Shown piece by piece: positions 37,454-46,627 of a stretch of DNA of 64,000 nt. How positions within the stretch are numbered: position 1 is the first letter of the stretch; every line of letters starts with the position of its first letter. A model generated the notes under the pieces. That model ran no database searches. It saw nothing but the letters and a program-made list of their open reading frames with translations, and was not told where the DNA came from. The translations under genes were made by a program, and so were the position numbers. The stretch comes from Myxococcales bacterium. Lineage in GTDB: Bacteria > Myxococcota_A > Polyangia > Polyangiales > Ga0077539. The stretch covers positions 310,001-374,000 of the forward strand of contig JAEUKI010000062.1 in assembly GCA_016793325.1 (NCBI GenBank), read 5' to 3'.

Positions 37454-38574
37454 GGCGTTGCCGTGGGTTGCTCGAGGGGCTCGGTGCGCCCCGGTTTCGC
37501 GCTGGCCGTGGCCTTCGCGAGGGGAGCGATGATGCGGGCGACGGTCTCGTCTCCCTCGGTTTGAATCGTGAACGAACCTCGGTCGCCGTAGGCTAGTTCG
37601 ACGCGACGGCGCACGAGCTCGAGGCCGAGTCCGCCTTCGCGACCGCCGCGAAACGGCCCGCTCGAGCGCACTTCGAGGACGAGCGTGTCGCCGTCGCGAC
37701 GGACGTCGAGACGCACGGGGCCGCGGCTGTGATCGCCGTGGCGAAGCGCGTTCTCGAGCAGCGGCTGCAAGAGCAACGGCGGAACGCTCGGCGTCGCGGT
37801 GTCCTCGGGCTCGTTGATCTCGTAGCGAAGACCAGGAAATCGCGTGGCGAGCAGGCCCAAGTAGTCCCGCGCGAGGGCGAGCTCCTCGTCGAGCGAGTGC
37901 AACGGACGCTGCCTCGTGTCGAGCACGGTTCGAAGCAACGATGACAGGCGAACGATGTTCTCTTCGGCCCCTGGCGGGTCCGTGGTGCACTGGCTCGCGA
38001 TCGCGTTGAGCGCGTTGAAGAGAAAGTGCGGGTCGAGGTCCGCGCGGATCGCGAACAAGCGCGCTTCTTCGAGCTCGGCCGCGAGGCGACCTTGTCGTTG
38101 CATCGAGCGATCGAGCCGCTGCTCGAGCTGAACGTCGCGCGCGAGACCCCAGCCGCCGACGAGAAAGAGCAGCGTCGAGAGCAGAAACTCTCGCGGACGA
38201 CGGATGAGATAGCTCGGCGTGTCGTAGACCGCGTCGACGATCCACGCGTACGGGATCACCAGCGCGGCGAAGAGTCCGAACCCGATCGCGGCGGCGATCA
38301 CCCACCGAACGAGCTTGTGTAGCCGCCGGCCATCCTCCTCGAGCGGAACGAGGACACGCCACGGGAGAGGGCCCAGAAACAGCGTGTAGAGCGAGGCGAC
38401 GACGCCGAAGACCAAGCCCGCGCGCGCGCCTGTGTACGAGCGCTCGACGAGGCCGAACCCGATTCCGAGCGCGAGCGCCGCGGGGAGGCGCCACGAGCGC
38501 GCGGCCTCGCGGACGGTGTCGCGCAAGAGATAGGGCAGGTCGGTGCGTTCGACGGGGAGCAAGAGTGCGGGCAC
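37450..38574 (-). CDS. LytS-type sensor histidine kinase
   Basis: 374 residues from GTG 38574. About four hydrophobic segments in residues 25-150, then the LytS/YpdA-type kinase region with LDPHFLFNALNAIAS (phosphoacceptor histidine) around 185 and an HATPase domain with LLLQPLLENALRHG and GGLGLELVRRRVELAYG. The cognate regulator is downstream. The stimulus is unknown. The longer frame to 38910 overlaps the divergent PilB-like gene and is rejected. It diverges from the PilB-led operon, a natural candidate for control by this pair. Confidence 0.93.
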   Translation of the reverse strand: MPALLLPVERTDLPYLLRDTVREAARSWRLPAALALGIGFGLVERSYTGARAGLVFGVVASLYTLFLGPLPWRVLVPLEEDGRRLHKLVRWVIAAAIGFGLFAALVIPYAWIVDAVYDTPSYLIRRPREFLLSTLLFLVGGWGLARDVQLEQRLDRSMQRQGRLAAELEEARLFAIRADLDPHFLFNALNAIASQCTTDPPGAEENIVRLSSLLRTVLDTRQRPLHSLDEELALARDYLGLLATRFPGLRYEINEPEDTATPSVPPLLLQPLLENALRHGDHSRGPVRLDVRRDGDTLVLEVRSSGPFRGGREGGLGLELVRRRVELAYGDRGSFTIQTEGDETVARIIAPLAKATASAKPGRTEPLEQPTATP

Positions 38575-38810
38575 GAGTGTAGTCCGTGGCGGCGTTGACG
38601 AGCCCGAACGAAACACTCGCGACGGCTGTGTGTCTTCCTCGTCCGGCGGGAATCTCCGGCGAACGGGTGCAGATCGGCCGCGAGCGGTCCGAACGCGCGA
38701 CCCGACGAGCGAGCGATTCGCGGACTCGGGCGCAGCGCGGGAAGGGCCGCTCGCGAAGGGCGATCGCGCGTACACTCGCTGCCAGCGAATGGCGGAGCGG
38801 AGCGTGTGGC

Positions 38811-40616
38811 ATGCGGCGCAGAGCGGGTGAGTTCTCGGTTGAGTATGTCCTCGACGTGCTCTGCAAGCGCGGGTTGCTGCGCGAAGAGCAGCGTCGGCTC
38901 GTGCTCGCACGCGAGGGCGCGCAGCGACAGAAGCTCGCGCGCGAGGCGGGATCTGGGCCGCGGCGGAGGGATCTCTCGCCCATCGAGATCGTCGCGAGCT
39001 TCGACTTTCCAGACCCCAAGAAGCGCCCCGAGGTCGTCGATCAAGACAAGATCGTGTCGGTCATCGCCGAAGAGGTCGGCGTGGCGTTTCGTCGCATCGA
39101 TCGCTTGCGGCTCGACGCGGCGTTGATCACCCGCACGCTGTCGCTTCCGTACGCGCGAAAGCACGGCGTGATCGCGCTCGAGCGCGGGGATCGTTCGCTC
39201 GTGATGGCCGTCACGAACCCGTTCGACGACGCGCTCGTCGACGAGCTCGTCGAGCTGACGAAGAGCGACATCACGCGCGTGTTGTGCACGCCGTCGGACG
39301 TCTTTCGGTCCATCACGGAGGTGTACGGGTTTCGCTCGTCGATCCGCGACGCGCAGCGAGACCTCGGCGCCCGGAGCGCGCAAGGCACGCTCGAGAACCT
39401 CGTCTCGCTCGCGGCTGGCGAGCAGCTCGAGGCCGCGTCGGCGCCGATCGTCAGCGCGGTGGACTACCTGCTCAACTACGCGTTCGACCATCGCGCGAGC
39501 GACGTTCACATCGAGCCTCATCGCGAAGAGACCGCGGTGCGCATGCGAATCGACGGCATTTTGCACGTCGTGTATCGCGTCCCGCGCGTGCTGCACGAGG
39601 CGCTCACCAACCGCGTGAAGGTGATGGCGCGCATGGACATCGCGTCGCGTCGCCCGCAGGACGGGCGCATTCGATTGCAGCGCGGCGACGCCGAGCTCGA
39701 CCTCCGCGTCTCGACGTTGCCGACGGCGTTCGGCGACAAGGTCGTGATCCGCGTGCTCGATCCCGCGATGTTCTTGAAGGACCTCGCCGAGCTCGGGTTT
39801 CTCGAGGACGAGCAGCCGACGTTCGAGCGGTGGCTCGCGCGCCCGACGGGGCTCATCCTCGTGTGCGGCCCCACAGGGTCAGGAAAGACCACGACGCTCT
39901 ACTCAGCGCTCCGCGCGGTCTCGTCGCCCGAGGTGAACATCACGACGATCGAAGATCCCATCGAGGTCGTCTACGAAGAGTTCAATCAGGTGAGCGCCAA
40001 CGCGAAGACCGGGACGCAGTTCGGCGAGGCGCTCAGGCACATCCTGAGGCAGGACCCCGACGTCATTCTGATCGGCGAAATCCGCGACGAAGAGACCGCC
40101 CAAGAAGCGGTGCAAGCCGCGCTCACTGGGCACCTCGTGCTCTCGACGCTGCACACCAATCACTCGGTGGGCGCGGTCGCGAGGCTCATCGATCTAAAGG
40201 TTCCCCCGTTTCTCGTCGCCGAGACGCTGGTGGGCGTCTTGGCGCAACGGCTCGTTCGTCGTGTGTGTCACGCGTGCGGTGAAGACGTGGTCCTCACGCC
40301 CGACGAGCTCGGCGAGCTCGGCGTCACGCACCCCGACGAGTACGCTGGGAGGCTCGTCGCGCGGCGCGGCGTCGGCTGCCCTCGGTGTCGTCAGACGGGC
40401 TACTTCGGTCGCGGTGGAATCTACGAGCTCTTTCAAGTCAACGGCCGCATGCGCGAGCTCATCGCCGAAGGCGCTGCGCCCGAAGCGCTCTCGCGCGCGG
40501 CGCGGCAAGATGGACTGCGATCGCTCCGCGAGCACGCGCTTCGCAAAGTCGCGATCGGGCTGACGACGCTCGAAGAAGCGCTGCGCGTGACCGCGGACTC
40601 GGAGGGCGTTCGATGA
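38811..40616 (+). CDS. PilB/GspE-family secretion ATPase
   Basis: 601 residues. An N-terminal T2SSE_N-like region (1-180), then the ATPase: SDVHIEPHREETAVRMRIDG (Asp box), Walker A GPTGSGKTTT (about 353-362), Walker B LIGEIRDEETAQ, His box TGHLVLSTLHTN, and a four-cysteine zinc site CHAC...CPRC near 488-525. It is a hexameric motor for type IV pili or type II secretion, but no pilin, platform, secretin or prepilin peptidase gene is nearby. First gene of a four-gene operon joined by four-base overlaps. Confidence 0.92.
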   Translation: MRRRAGEFSVEYVLDVLCKRGLLREEQRRLVLAREGAQRQKLAREAGSGPRRRDLSPIEIVASFDFPDPKKRPEVVDQDKIVSVIAEEVGVAFRRIDRLRLDAALITRTLSLPYARKHGVIALERGDRSLVMAVTNPFDDALVDELVELTKSDITRVLCTPSDVFRSITEVYGFRSSIRDAQRDLGARSAQGTLENLVSLAAGEQLEAASAPIVSAVDYLLNYAFDHRASDVHIEPHREETAVRMRIDGILHVVYRVPRVLHEALTNRVKVMARMDIASRRPQDGRIRLQRGDAELDLRVSTLPTAFGDKVVIRVLDPAMFLKDLAELGFLEDEQPTFERWLARPTGLILVCGPTGSGKTTTLYSALRAVSSPEVNITTIEDPIEVVYEEFNQVSANAKTGTQFGEALRHILRQDPDVILIGEIRDEETAQEAVQAALTGHLVLSTLHTNHSVGAVARLIDLKVPPFLVAETLVGVLAQRLVRRVCHACGEDVVLTPDELGELGVTHPDEYAGRLVARRGVGCPRCRQTGYFGRGGIYELFQVNGRMRELIAEGAAPEALSRAARQDGLRSLREHALRKVAIGLTTLEEALRVTADSEGVR

Positions 40617-42136
40617 CCGACGCGATTCTCGAAGAGCTCGTCGAATTGTGGGACGCGGGCGCGTCGGTGATCGAAGTGATCACCGTCGAAGAGGCGCGCG
40701 CGCTCGAGCTCGGGCAACAGCTCGCGTCCCGTGTGGGCGCGCGGTTCACGTTTTGGTCCATGCACCGCGGACTCGATCCGATCGATCCATCCGCGCGCGA
40801 AGCGACCGTGGCGCTCGACGCCGTCGCGCGTCACCAAGGTCCTGTGGTCGCGGTGATGCTCGACTTGCACGACGAGCTCGGGACGCATGGCGTCACGCGG
40901 CGACTGCGAGACCTCCTGCCGTGGTTCTCGGCCAACGACCGGTGCCTCTTGCTCGTGAGCGCCAATGGGGGACTGCCTCGCGGGCTCGCAGAGGACGCCG
41001 CGCGCATCGAGGTTCCGCCGCCCGATGAGCGCGAGCTCGCGGTGCACTTCGACCAGATCGCGAAGGACACGGTGCCCGAGCGAAAGCCCGACGCGACCGC
41101 GCGACACAGGCTCGTTCGCGCGGCGCTCGGGCTCACGACCACGCACGCTCGCAGGGCGTTTGCGCGGGCGCTCGGGCGCGATCCCACCGCGGGAAGCGAG
41201 GCGCTCTCGGTCGTCGCGAAGGAGAAGCGCCGGCTGTTTGCGCAGGATTTGGGGCTCGATTTCATCGAGTCGCCCGAGCCGCTCGACGCGCTCGGCGGGC
41301 TCGAGTCGTTCAAGTCGTGGCTCGAAGAGCGACGCTCGGCGCTCGGGCCCGACGCGTCGAACTTCGGGCTCTCTGCGCCGCGCGGCGTTCTATTGCTCGG
41401 GATCCAGGGCTGCGGAAAGAGCCTCGCGGCCAAGTGCGCGGCGAGCTTCTTCGGCCTGCCGCTCGTGCGTCTCGATCTTCCGCGGGTGATGGGCGCGAGC
41501 GCGGTCGGCGCGAGCGCAGAAGAGAGCCTCCGTCGCGCGCTCGACGCGATCGAGCGGAGCGCGCCAGTGGCCCTGTGGGTGGACGAGATCGAGAAGGCGT
41601 TCGCGGGTAGCGGCTCGAAGGGGACCGACTCGCGCGCGTCGCGTTTGTTGGGCGCGTTTTCAACCTGGCTCCAAGAGCGCACGCGGCCCGTGTTCGTGGT
41701 GGCCACGGCCAACGACGTGAGCCAGTTGCCTCCGGAGCTCCTGCGGCGCGGGCGCTTCGACGAGCTCTTCTTCGTGGACCTGCCGGACATCGAGGCCCGC
41801 GAGCGGATTATCGCGCTGCACTTGCGGCGGCGTGGCAAGGCGCTCAGCGCCGAGAGCGTTCGAGTCGTCGCGGATCAGTGCCTCCACTTCTCGGGCGCCG
41901 AGCTCGAGCAGGTGGTCCTCGCGGGGATGCAGCGGGCGTTCTCGATGGGGCGCGACGTGACCGAAGGGGACCTGCGCCGCGCGGCGAGGGAGCTCGTCCC
42001 GCTGTATCGAACGTACGAAGAGCAGATCAAGCAGCTGCGCGAGTGGTCTCGAGGGCGCGCGAGGCTCGCGGGCCGCGAGGGGACGCTGCTCGATTTGTTT
42101 CGACGGGTCAGCGACAACAAGGAGGCTTCGTCGTGA
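40613..42136 (+). CDS. Ycf46-like AAA+ ATPase
   Basis: 507 residues; ATGA overlap with the PilB-like gene. The first 230 residues are a Ycf46-type N-terminal domain (ASVIEVITVEEARALELGQQ). The AAA+ core (about 230-460) holds Walker A GIQGCGKSLAAK, Walker B VALWVDEIEKAF, sensor 1 VFVVATANDVSQLPPELLRRGRFDELFFVDLP. Cyanobacterial/plastid Ycf46 members are linked to carbon utilisation and stress but their substrate is not known. Inferred here to remodel a partner of the PilB-like motor. Confidence 0.88.
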   Translation: MTDAILEELVELWDAGASVIEVITVEEARALELGQQLASRVGARFTFWSMHRGLDPIDPSAREATVALDAVARHQGPVVAVMLDLHDELGTHGVTRRLRDLLPWFSANDRCLLLVSANGGLPRGLAEDAARIEVPPPDERELAVHFDQIAKDTVPERKPDATARHRLVRAALGLTTTHARRAFARALGRDPTAGSEALSVVAKEKRRLFAQDLGLDFIESPEPLDALGGLESFKSWLEERRSALGPDASNFGLSAPRGVLLLGIQGCGKSLAAKCAASFFGLPLVRLDLPRVMGASAVGASAEESLRRALDAIERSAPVALWVDEIEKAFAGSGSKGTDSRASRLLGAFSTWLQERTRPVFVVATANDVSQLPPELLRRGRFDELFFVDLPDIEARERIIALHLRRRGKALSAESVRVVADQCLHFSGAELEQVVLAGMQRAFSMGRDVTEGDLRRAARELVPLYRTYEEQIKQLREWSRGRARLAGREGTLLDLFRRVSDNKEASS

Positions 42137-43671
42137 GCGCGGTCGACGACGAGCTGCGCGCGCTTCGCGCTGAACGGGACTTGTACGCCCGGCTGCTCGA
42201 GCTCGGAGGGCACTCGCGAGCCGACACGTTTCTCGACGAAGCGCTCGCGCTCGTGACGGAGATCGCCGGCGCGCGGTGCGGCTACGTGGCGCTCGGCGCG
42301 CGCTCGAGCGAGCCCGAGCTCGAGATGACGCGGGGCTTTTCACAGGACGAAATCGGCGCGATCCGCGCGCGGCTCTCGCAGGGCATCATCGCGGAGGCGC
42401 TTCGCACCGGGCGCACGATCGCGACGGCGAGCGCCATGGAGGACCCGCGGTTCGCGGGCAACGCGTCGGTGCGCGCAGCGAAGATCGAAGCGGTGTTGTG
42501 CGCGCCGATCGGCGGCGACGAGAAGCTCGGGGTGCTCTACCTCCAGGGGCGCGAGCGACCGGGTCCCTTCGGTGAGCGCGAGCGCGCGCTGGCGGAGCTC
42601 TTTGCGCGGCACGTCGCGCCGATCGCGCAGCGCATGCTCGACGCGGCGACGCGAGAGAAGCGCGAGGATCACACGGCCTCGTGGCGCGAGCGGCTGAAGG
42701 TCGAGGGGCTCGCGGGGACGTCGCGCGCGATGGCGCAGCTCTTTCAGAGACTATCGGTGGCGGCGATGGTCGACGTCACGGTGCTCGTCACCGGCGATAG
42801 TGGAACGGGCAAGACCGAGGTCGCGCGCGCGCTTCACGCGAGCTCGTCGCGGGCGTCGAGGCCGTTCGTCGAGCTCAACTGCGCCGCGATCCCCGAGACG
42901 CTCTTCGAGAGCGAGCTCTTCGGGGCCGAGAAGGGCGCGCACTCGACGGCTACCCGCCGCCTCGCGGGAAAAGTCGACGCCGCCCAAGGCGGAACGCTCT
43001 TTCTCGACGAGGTCGCCGAGCTGCCGCTGACCGTGCAGGCGAAGCTCTTGCAGTTTCTGCAATCGCGTACGTACTTCAGGCTCGGCTCGAGCGAGCCGTT
43101 GACCGCGGACATTCGGCTGGTGGCGGCGACCAACGCGGACCTCGCCGAAATGGTGCGCGCGAAGCGCTTCCGCGAGGACCTCTACTATCGCTTGGAGGTG
43201 TTCACGATTCGGGTCCCGTCCCTTCGAGAGCGGCCCGAGGACGTTCCTGCGCTGAGCGAGCACGTGCTGCGGCTGCTCTCGCGTTCGATGGGCAAGTCGC
43301 TCGAGCTCACGTGGGCCGGTCGCGCTGCGCTGCTTCGGGCAGAGTGGCCCGGCAACGTGCGTCAGCTCTCGTCGACGCTCCAGCGCGCTGCGGCGTTTGC
43401 CGTAGGCGCAGGCGTGGACGCGATCGACGTCGAGCACTTGTTTCAAGACGATCGCGGGGGCGCTGCGGCGGCGCGCGCCGACACTGTTCCGACGGCGGGC
43501 GAGATCGAGCCGTGGGACGAAGCCACGCGGAGATTCCAGCGCGAGCACCTCTCGCGAGCGCTCGACGCGTCCAAGTGGAACATCACCGAGGCCGCTCGCA
43601 AGCTCGGCCTCGCGCGCTCGCACTTGTACGAGCTCTTGCGCGCGCACGGACTCTCGCGAGCGCGAACGTGA
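42133..43671 (+). CDS. GAF-domain enhancer-binding protein (sigma54-type AAA+) with altered GAFTGA loop
   Basis: 512 residues; GTGA overlap with the previous gene. GAF domain (about 35-175, VLCAPIGGDEKLGVLYLQG), AAA+ domain (about 195-430) with Walker A GDSGTGKTEVARA and Walker B GGTLFLDEVAEL, and a Fis-type helix-turn-helix at the end (WNITEAARKLGLARSHLYELL). In the L1 loop, where sigma54 contact is made by GAFTGA, this protein has GAHSTA (around residues 269-274), so the classical sigma54-activating motif is lost. It may regulate differently or engage another sigma. Precedes the kinase gene, again by a GTGA overlap. Confidence 0.9.
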   Translation: MSAVDDELRALRAERDLYARLLELGGHSRADTFLDEALALVTEIAGARCGYVALGARSSEPELEMTRGFSQDEIGAIRARLSQGIIAEALRTGRTIATASAMEDPRFAGNASVRAAKIEAVLCAPIGGDEKLGVLYLQGRERPGPFGERERALAELFARHVAPIAQRMLDAATREKREDHTASWRERLKVEGLAGTSRAMAQLFQRLSVAAMVDVTVLVTGDSGTGKTEVARALHASSSRASRPFVELNCAAIPETLFESELFGAEKGAHSTATRRLAGKVDAAQGGTLFLDEVAELPLTVQAKLLQFLQSRTYFRLGSSEPLTADIRLVAATNADLAEMVRAKRFREDLYYRLEVFTIRVPSLRERPEDVPALSEHVLRLLSRSMGKSLELTWAGRAALLRAEWPGNVRQLSSTLQRAAAFAVGAGVDAIDVEHLFQDDRGGAAAARADTVPTAGEIEPWDEATRRFQREHLSRALDASKWNITEAARKLGLARSHLYELLRAHGLSRART

Positions 43672-46001
43672 GCGTCGCGTTGCAGTCGGGCTCGCGCGTC
43701 GGCGCCTACGTCCTCGGCGAGCGCATCGGCGCTGGCGCGAGCGGCGTCGTGTTCGATGCGAAGGGCGACGATGGCTCGCGCGTCGCGCTCAAAGTGCTGC
43801 GCGACGACGTCGCGATCGACAGCGAGTCGCGCGCGCGAATGGAGCGCGAGGCCAAGGTCCTCTCGTCCCTCGAGCACCCGGCGATCGTCCGCGTGTGCGC
43901 GGTCGGAGCGTTGGAGGATGGCCGTCCCTGGATCGCGATGGACCGCGTCGAGGGACCTTCGCTACGGCGATCGATCGACGAGGGGACGTTCCGCGGGGAC
44001 CCTCGCGCCGCGTGGTCGCTCGTCCGCCCGGTGTGCGAGGCGGTCGCGCTCGCGCACGCGCGCGGGGTGATCCATCGCGACATCAAGCCCGAGAACATCT
44101 TGCGTGACGCAGGCGGTCGCGCGCTCCTCGCGGACTTCGGGCTCGCGCGCGCGTCCGTGGGCTCCCCGCTCGAGCACCCGACGATCACTGGTCCCGGCGC
44201 GGCCCTCGGAACTCCGCCGTACATGGCCCCCGAGCTCTGGTGGAACGCATCGGTCACCGACCGCGTCGACCAGTACGCGATCGCGTGCGTGCTCTACGAG
44301 CTCGTCTGCGGTCGAACGCCCTTTCGCGCGCAGTCGTTTGGCGCCTGGATGGAGGCGCACCTCCACGACTCGGTCCCGTCGGTGGCGAGCGCGATCGCTG
44401 ACTCCGAGCGGGCGGTCGCGATCGACGCGTTCTTCGCGCGAGCGCTGGCGAAGGAGGCGTCGGATCGCTTCGAGTCGATGGGCGCTTTGATTCTGTGTGC
44501 GGACGAAGCGTTCGGCGTCGAGCCCCGATCGATCGCGCGGCAGGCGGAGCGAGGGCGTCCGTGGCTCGCTTCGCTGTGGGTCCTCGTCGGCGCTGGCGCG
44601 CTCGCGCTCATCGGTCACGGCGGGACGCGATCGATCGTCGAGCTCTGGAAGATCGCTGGCTGGGGGATCATTCCGACCGCGGCGTCCGTCGCGGCGGCGC
44701 TCGTTCTTGCGCTGCTCGGTCGGTCCTCGCGCGTGGCGGGCGTCGTTGCTGCGGCGTTCGGGCTCTTCGGGGCAGCCACGGGGTGGCGTCAGGTGTTGCG
44801 AACGATCGCGGCCGCCCCCGCTGAATCGCGGTTCAGTATTCTTCACGAGGGGCTCTACGAGGCCGACGTCAACCGCGCGCTCGGGTACTGGGGCGCCTGG
44901 GGCGCGTGTTGCGCGTCGCTCGCGCTCGGACCGAGCGCCGCGATTTCGAGCGCGTCGCGGATGGTGATCGCCGTCTCGTCGCTCGTCGCTGCGACGCTCG
45001 CGGCCGCGGGTGCGTATCGCGCCGCGCTCGTGCTCGCGCTGACGATCGTGTCCGTCGCGCTCTTTTCGCGACGAACGCACGCGACGCGCGACGAGGTGAT
45101 CGACCGAGGCGCGAGCGCGGCCGCGGCGTGTCTCGCGGCGATGGGCGCGAGTGCGGTCTCGCTCGGCGCAGCGGACGCGGCGGTATGGCGAGCGCACATC
45201 GATCGCGCCGAGCGCGTGGCGCGGCTGACGGCGCTCTCGCGCGAGGCGACGCTGCTCGGGTTCGCGTCGCTGTGCGCGCTCGTCGCGGTGCTCGCTGTCG
45301 TCGCGTCGGCGCTCCGCGACAAGCGGTGGCGCGCTCGACCGATTGGCGCGCTCCGGTCCGTCGCTCCGTTCGTGGCCGCCCTCGCGATCCTCTCGATCGC
45401 TGATGCGACGCTTCGCGTTCTCGTGCACGGCGCTCGGTCCGTGGCGCGCGAGGCGATCGCCGGACCCTTTGCGCTCTTTTCGCGACTCGAGGTTCCGTCT
45501 GCGCGAGGGCTTCCCGAGCCGCACGTCGGCCCGTCCGTGCAGCTCGCAGAGGACGTCGTCGCGATCGATGGGCGCGCGACGGTGCGCGTCGCGGCGCTGG
45601 CCACGGCCGTCGGTCGCGCGACGCTCGCGTCGGACCTCTCGCATCGATTTGCGCTCGAGCGGCAGTCGAGCGCGTCGGGGGGGCCTCGATGGACGCTCGC
45701 GGTCGATCGGCGCTCGCCGTGGTCGCGCGTGAGGCTCGTGCTCGAGATCGCGCGCGACGCTGGGGGCGGCGAGCCCGAACTGCTGTTTGCCCGAAGCGCC
45801 AATCCGCGCTGGAGCGTGTGGGCTCCGCCCGAGAGCTCGCTCGTCGTTCCAGGAGACTACGGCGCGCTCGAGCTGTGTGTTCGCGCGGGGGGCGACGCGT
45901 TGGCGATCGACGATGGCGCTGTGTTTTCAGTGGCGAGCGCGCGGCTGCTCTCGTCGCGGGTCGCGGGTCGGTGCGTCGCGGTCGCGTCCTCTTCGCGTTG
46001 A
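43668..46001 (+). CDS. Membrane Ser/Thr protein kinase with multi-helix and ExbD-like outer part
   Basis: 777 residues from GTG 43668. Kinase domain 10-290: P-loop GERIGAGASGVV, lysine 42 in VALKVL, HRDIKPEN (136-143), DFGLA (156-160). A multi-helix membrane region follows (about 320-600). The C-terminal 170 residues (from about 610) have the strand order of ExbD/TolR periplasmic domains (for example WSRVRLVLEIARDAG near 700). The last assignment is inference. Such a chimera could couple outside conditions or proton motive force to phosphorylation inside. Tandem hairpins lie just downstream. Confidence 0.85.
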   Translation: MSVALQSGSRVGAYVLGERIGAGASGVVFDAKGDDGSRVALKVLRDDVAIDSESRARMEREAKVLSSLEHPAIVRVCAVGALEDGRPWIAMDRVEGPSLRRSIDEGTFRGDPRAAWSLVRPVCEAVALAHARGVIHRDIKPENILRDAGGRALLADFGLARASVGSPLEHPTITGPGAALGTPPYMAPELWWNASVTDRVDQYAIACVLYELVCGRTPFRAQSFGAWMEAHLHDSVPSVASAIADSERAVAIDAFFARALAKEASDRFESMGALILCADEAFGVEPRSIARQAERGRPWLASLWVLVGAGALALIGHGGTRSIVELWKIAGWGIIPTAASVAAALVLALLGRSSRVAGVVAAAFGLFGAATGWRQVLRTIAAAPAESRFSILHEGLYEADVNRALGYWGAWGACCASLALGPSAAISSASRMVIAVSSLVAATLAAAGAYRAALVLALTIVSVALFSRRTHATRDEVIDRGASAAAACLAAMGASAVSLGAADAAVWRAHIDRAERVARLTALSREATLLGFASLCALVAVLAVVASALRDKRWRARPIGALRSVAPFVAALAILSIADATLRVLVHGARSVAREAIAGPFALFSRLEVPSARGLPEPHVGPSVQLAEDVVAIDGRATVRVAALATAVGRATLASDLSHRFALERQSSASGGPRWTLAVDRRSPWSRVRLVLEIARDAGGGEPELLFARSANPRWSVWAPPESSLVVPGDYGALELCVRAGGDALAIDDGAVFSVASARLLSSRVAGRCVAVASSSR

Positions 46002-46013
46002 TCGACGCGAGCC

Positions 46014-46089
46014 GTCCGGTGGACCGGACACCGTCCATTGCGCCCGACACCGAAGAACCACCGGAGCGTCCGCTCGGCCGGACGCTCCG
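46014..46089 (+). terminator. Tandem hairpins after the PilB-to-kinase operon
   Basis: First: GTCCGG (46014-46019), TGGA loop, CCGGAC (46024-46029). Second: GGAGCGTCCG (46063-46072), CTCGGC loop, CGGACGCTCC (46079-46088), perfect, extended by one C-G pair. There is no T-run, so Rho-assisted or attenuated termination is as possible as simple intrinsic termination. Placed 12 bases after the kinase stop. Confidence 0.65.
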
Positions 46090-46267
46090 TGCGCCGAGTC
46101 GCTTCTCACGGGCGATCGTGCTGGAAATCAACTCACGGATCGCGATCAGTCGCCGATGGCACGCCGATCGCACCGTCTCTTTTCGTGCAGTCGATCGCGG
46201 CGGTCGCGAGAGACGCAGGCAGAGATCGCGCTTCGGCAGTCGGAGCGCGCACAAGGAGAGCGAAGCG

Positions 46268-46612
46268 ATGTTTACCTGGTTTCGTGAGGGCGGATACTCG
46301 ATGTACATGATCCTCGCAGTCGCTGCGGCGACGGCGGCGCTCGCGGCGACGCGCCCGAAAGGCAAGCAGCGCGACGTGTTGTTCGGAGGAGCGATCCTGT
46401 CGCTCGCGGCGGGCCTGCTCGGGATCGCGACGGGGATCCAGGCCGTCGCAGCGAACTTTCGACGCTTCGCCGAGCCGCTCGAAGCGTTGTCCGTGGGCCT
46501 GCGCGAGATGAGCTACAACGGCGTGTTCGCGGCGGCGGTCGCGGCGGCGCTCGTCGCAGCGGGCGCGGCGGTGGGCCGAGGAGACTCGACGGGCGCGTCG
46601 CAGAATTCGTAG
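46268..46612 (+). CDS. ExbB/MotA-like small membrane protein
   Basis: 114 residues. ATG 46268 with AAGGAGA about 9 bases upstream. Three hydrophobic segments (about 12-30, 38-60, 85-108), a start MFTWFREGGYSMYMIL and a REMSYNGVFAAAVAAAL closing helix, which resemble MotA/TolQ/ExbB proton-channel proteins in miniature. It lies behind the tandem hairpins but in the same direction as the kinase, so it may be expressed separately. Pairing with the kinase's ExbD-like region is a suggestion only. Confidence 0.6.
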   Translation: MFTWFREGGYSMYMILAVAAATAALAATRPKGKQRDVLFGGAILSLAAGLLGIATGIQAVAANFRRFAEPLEALSVGLREMSYNGVFAAAVAAALVAAGAAVGRGDSTGASQNS

Positions 46613-46627
46613 TAGCGTTCGTCGGCC

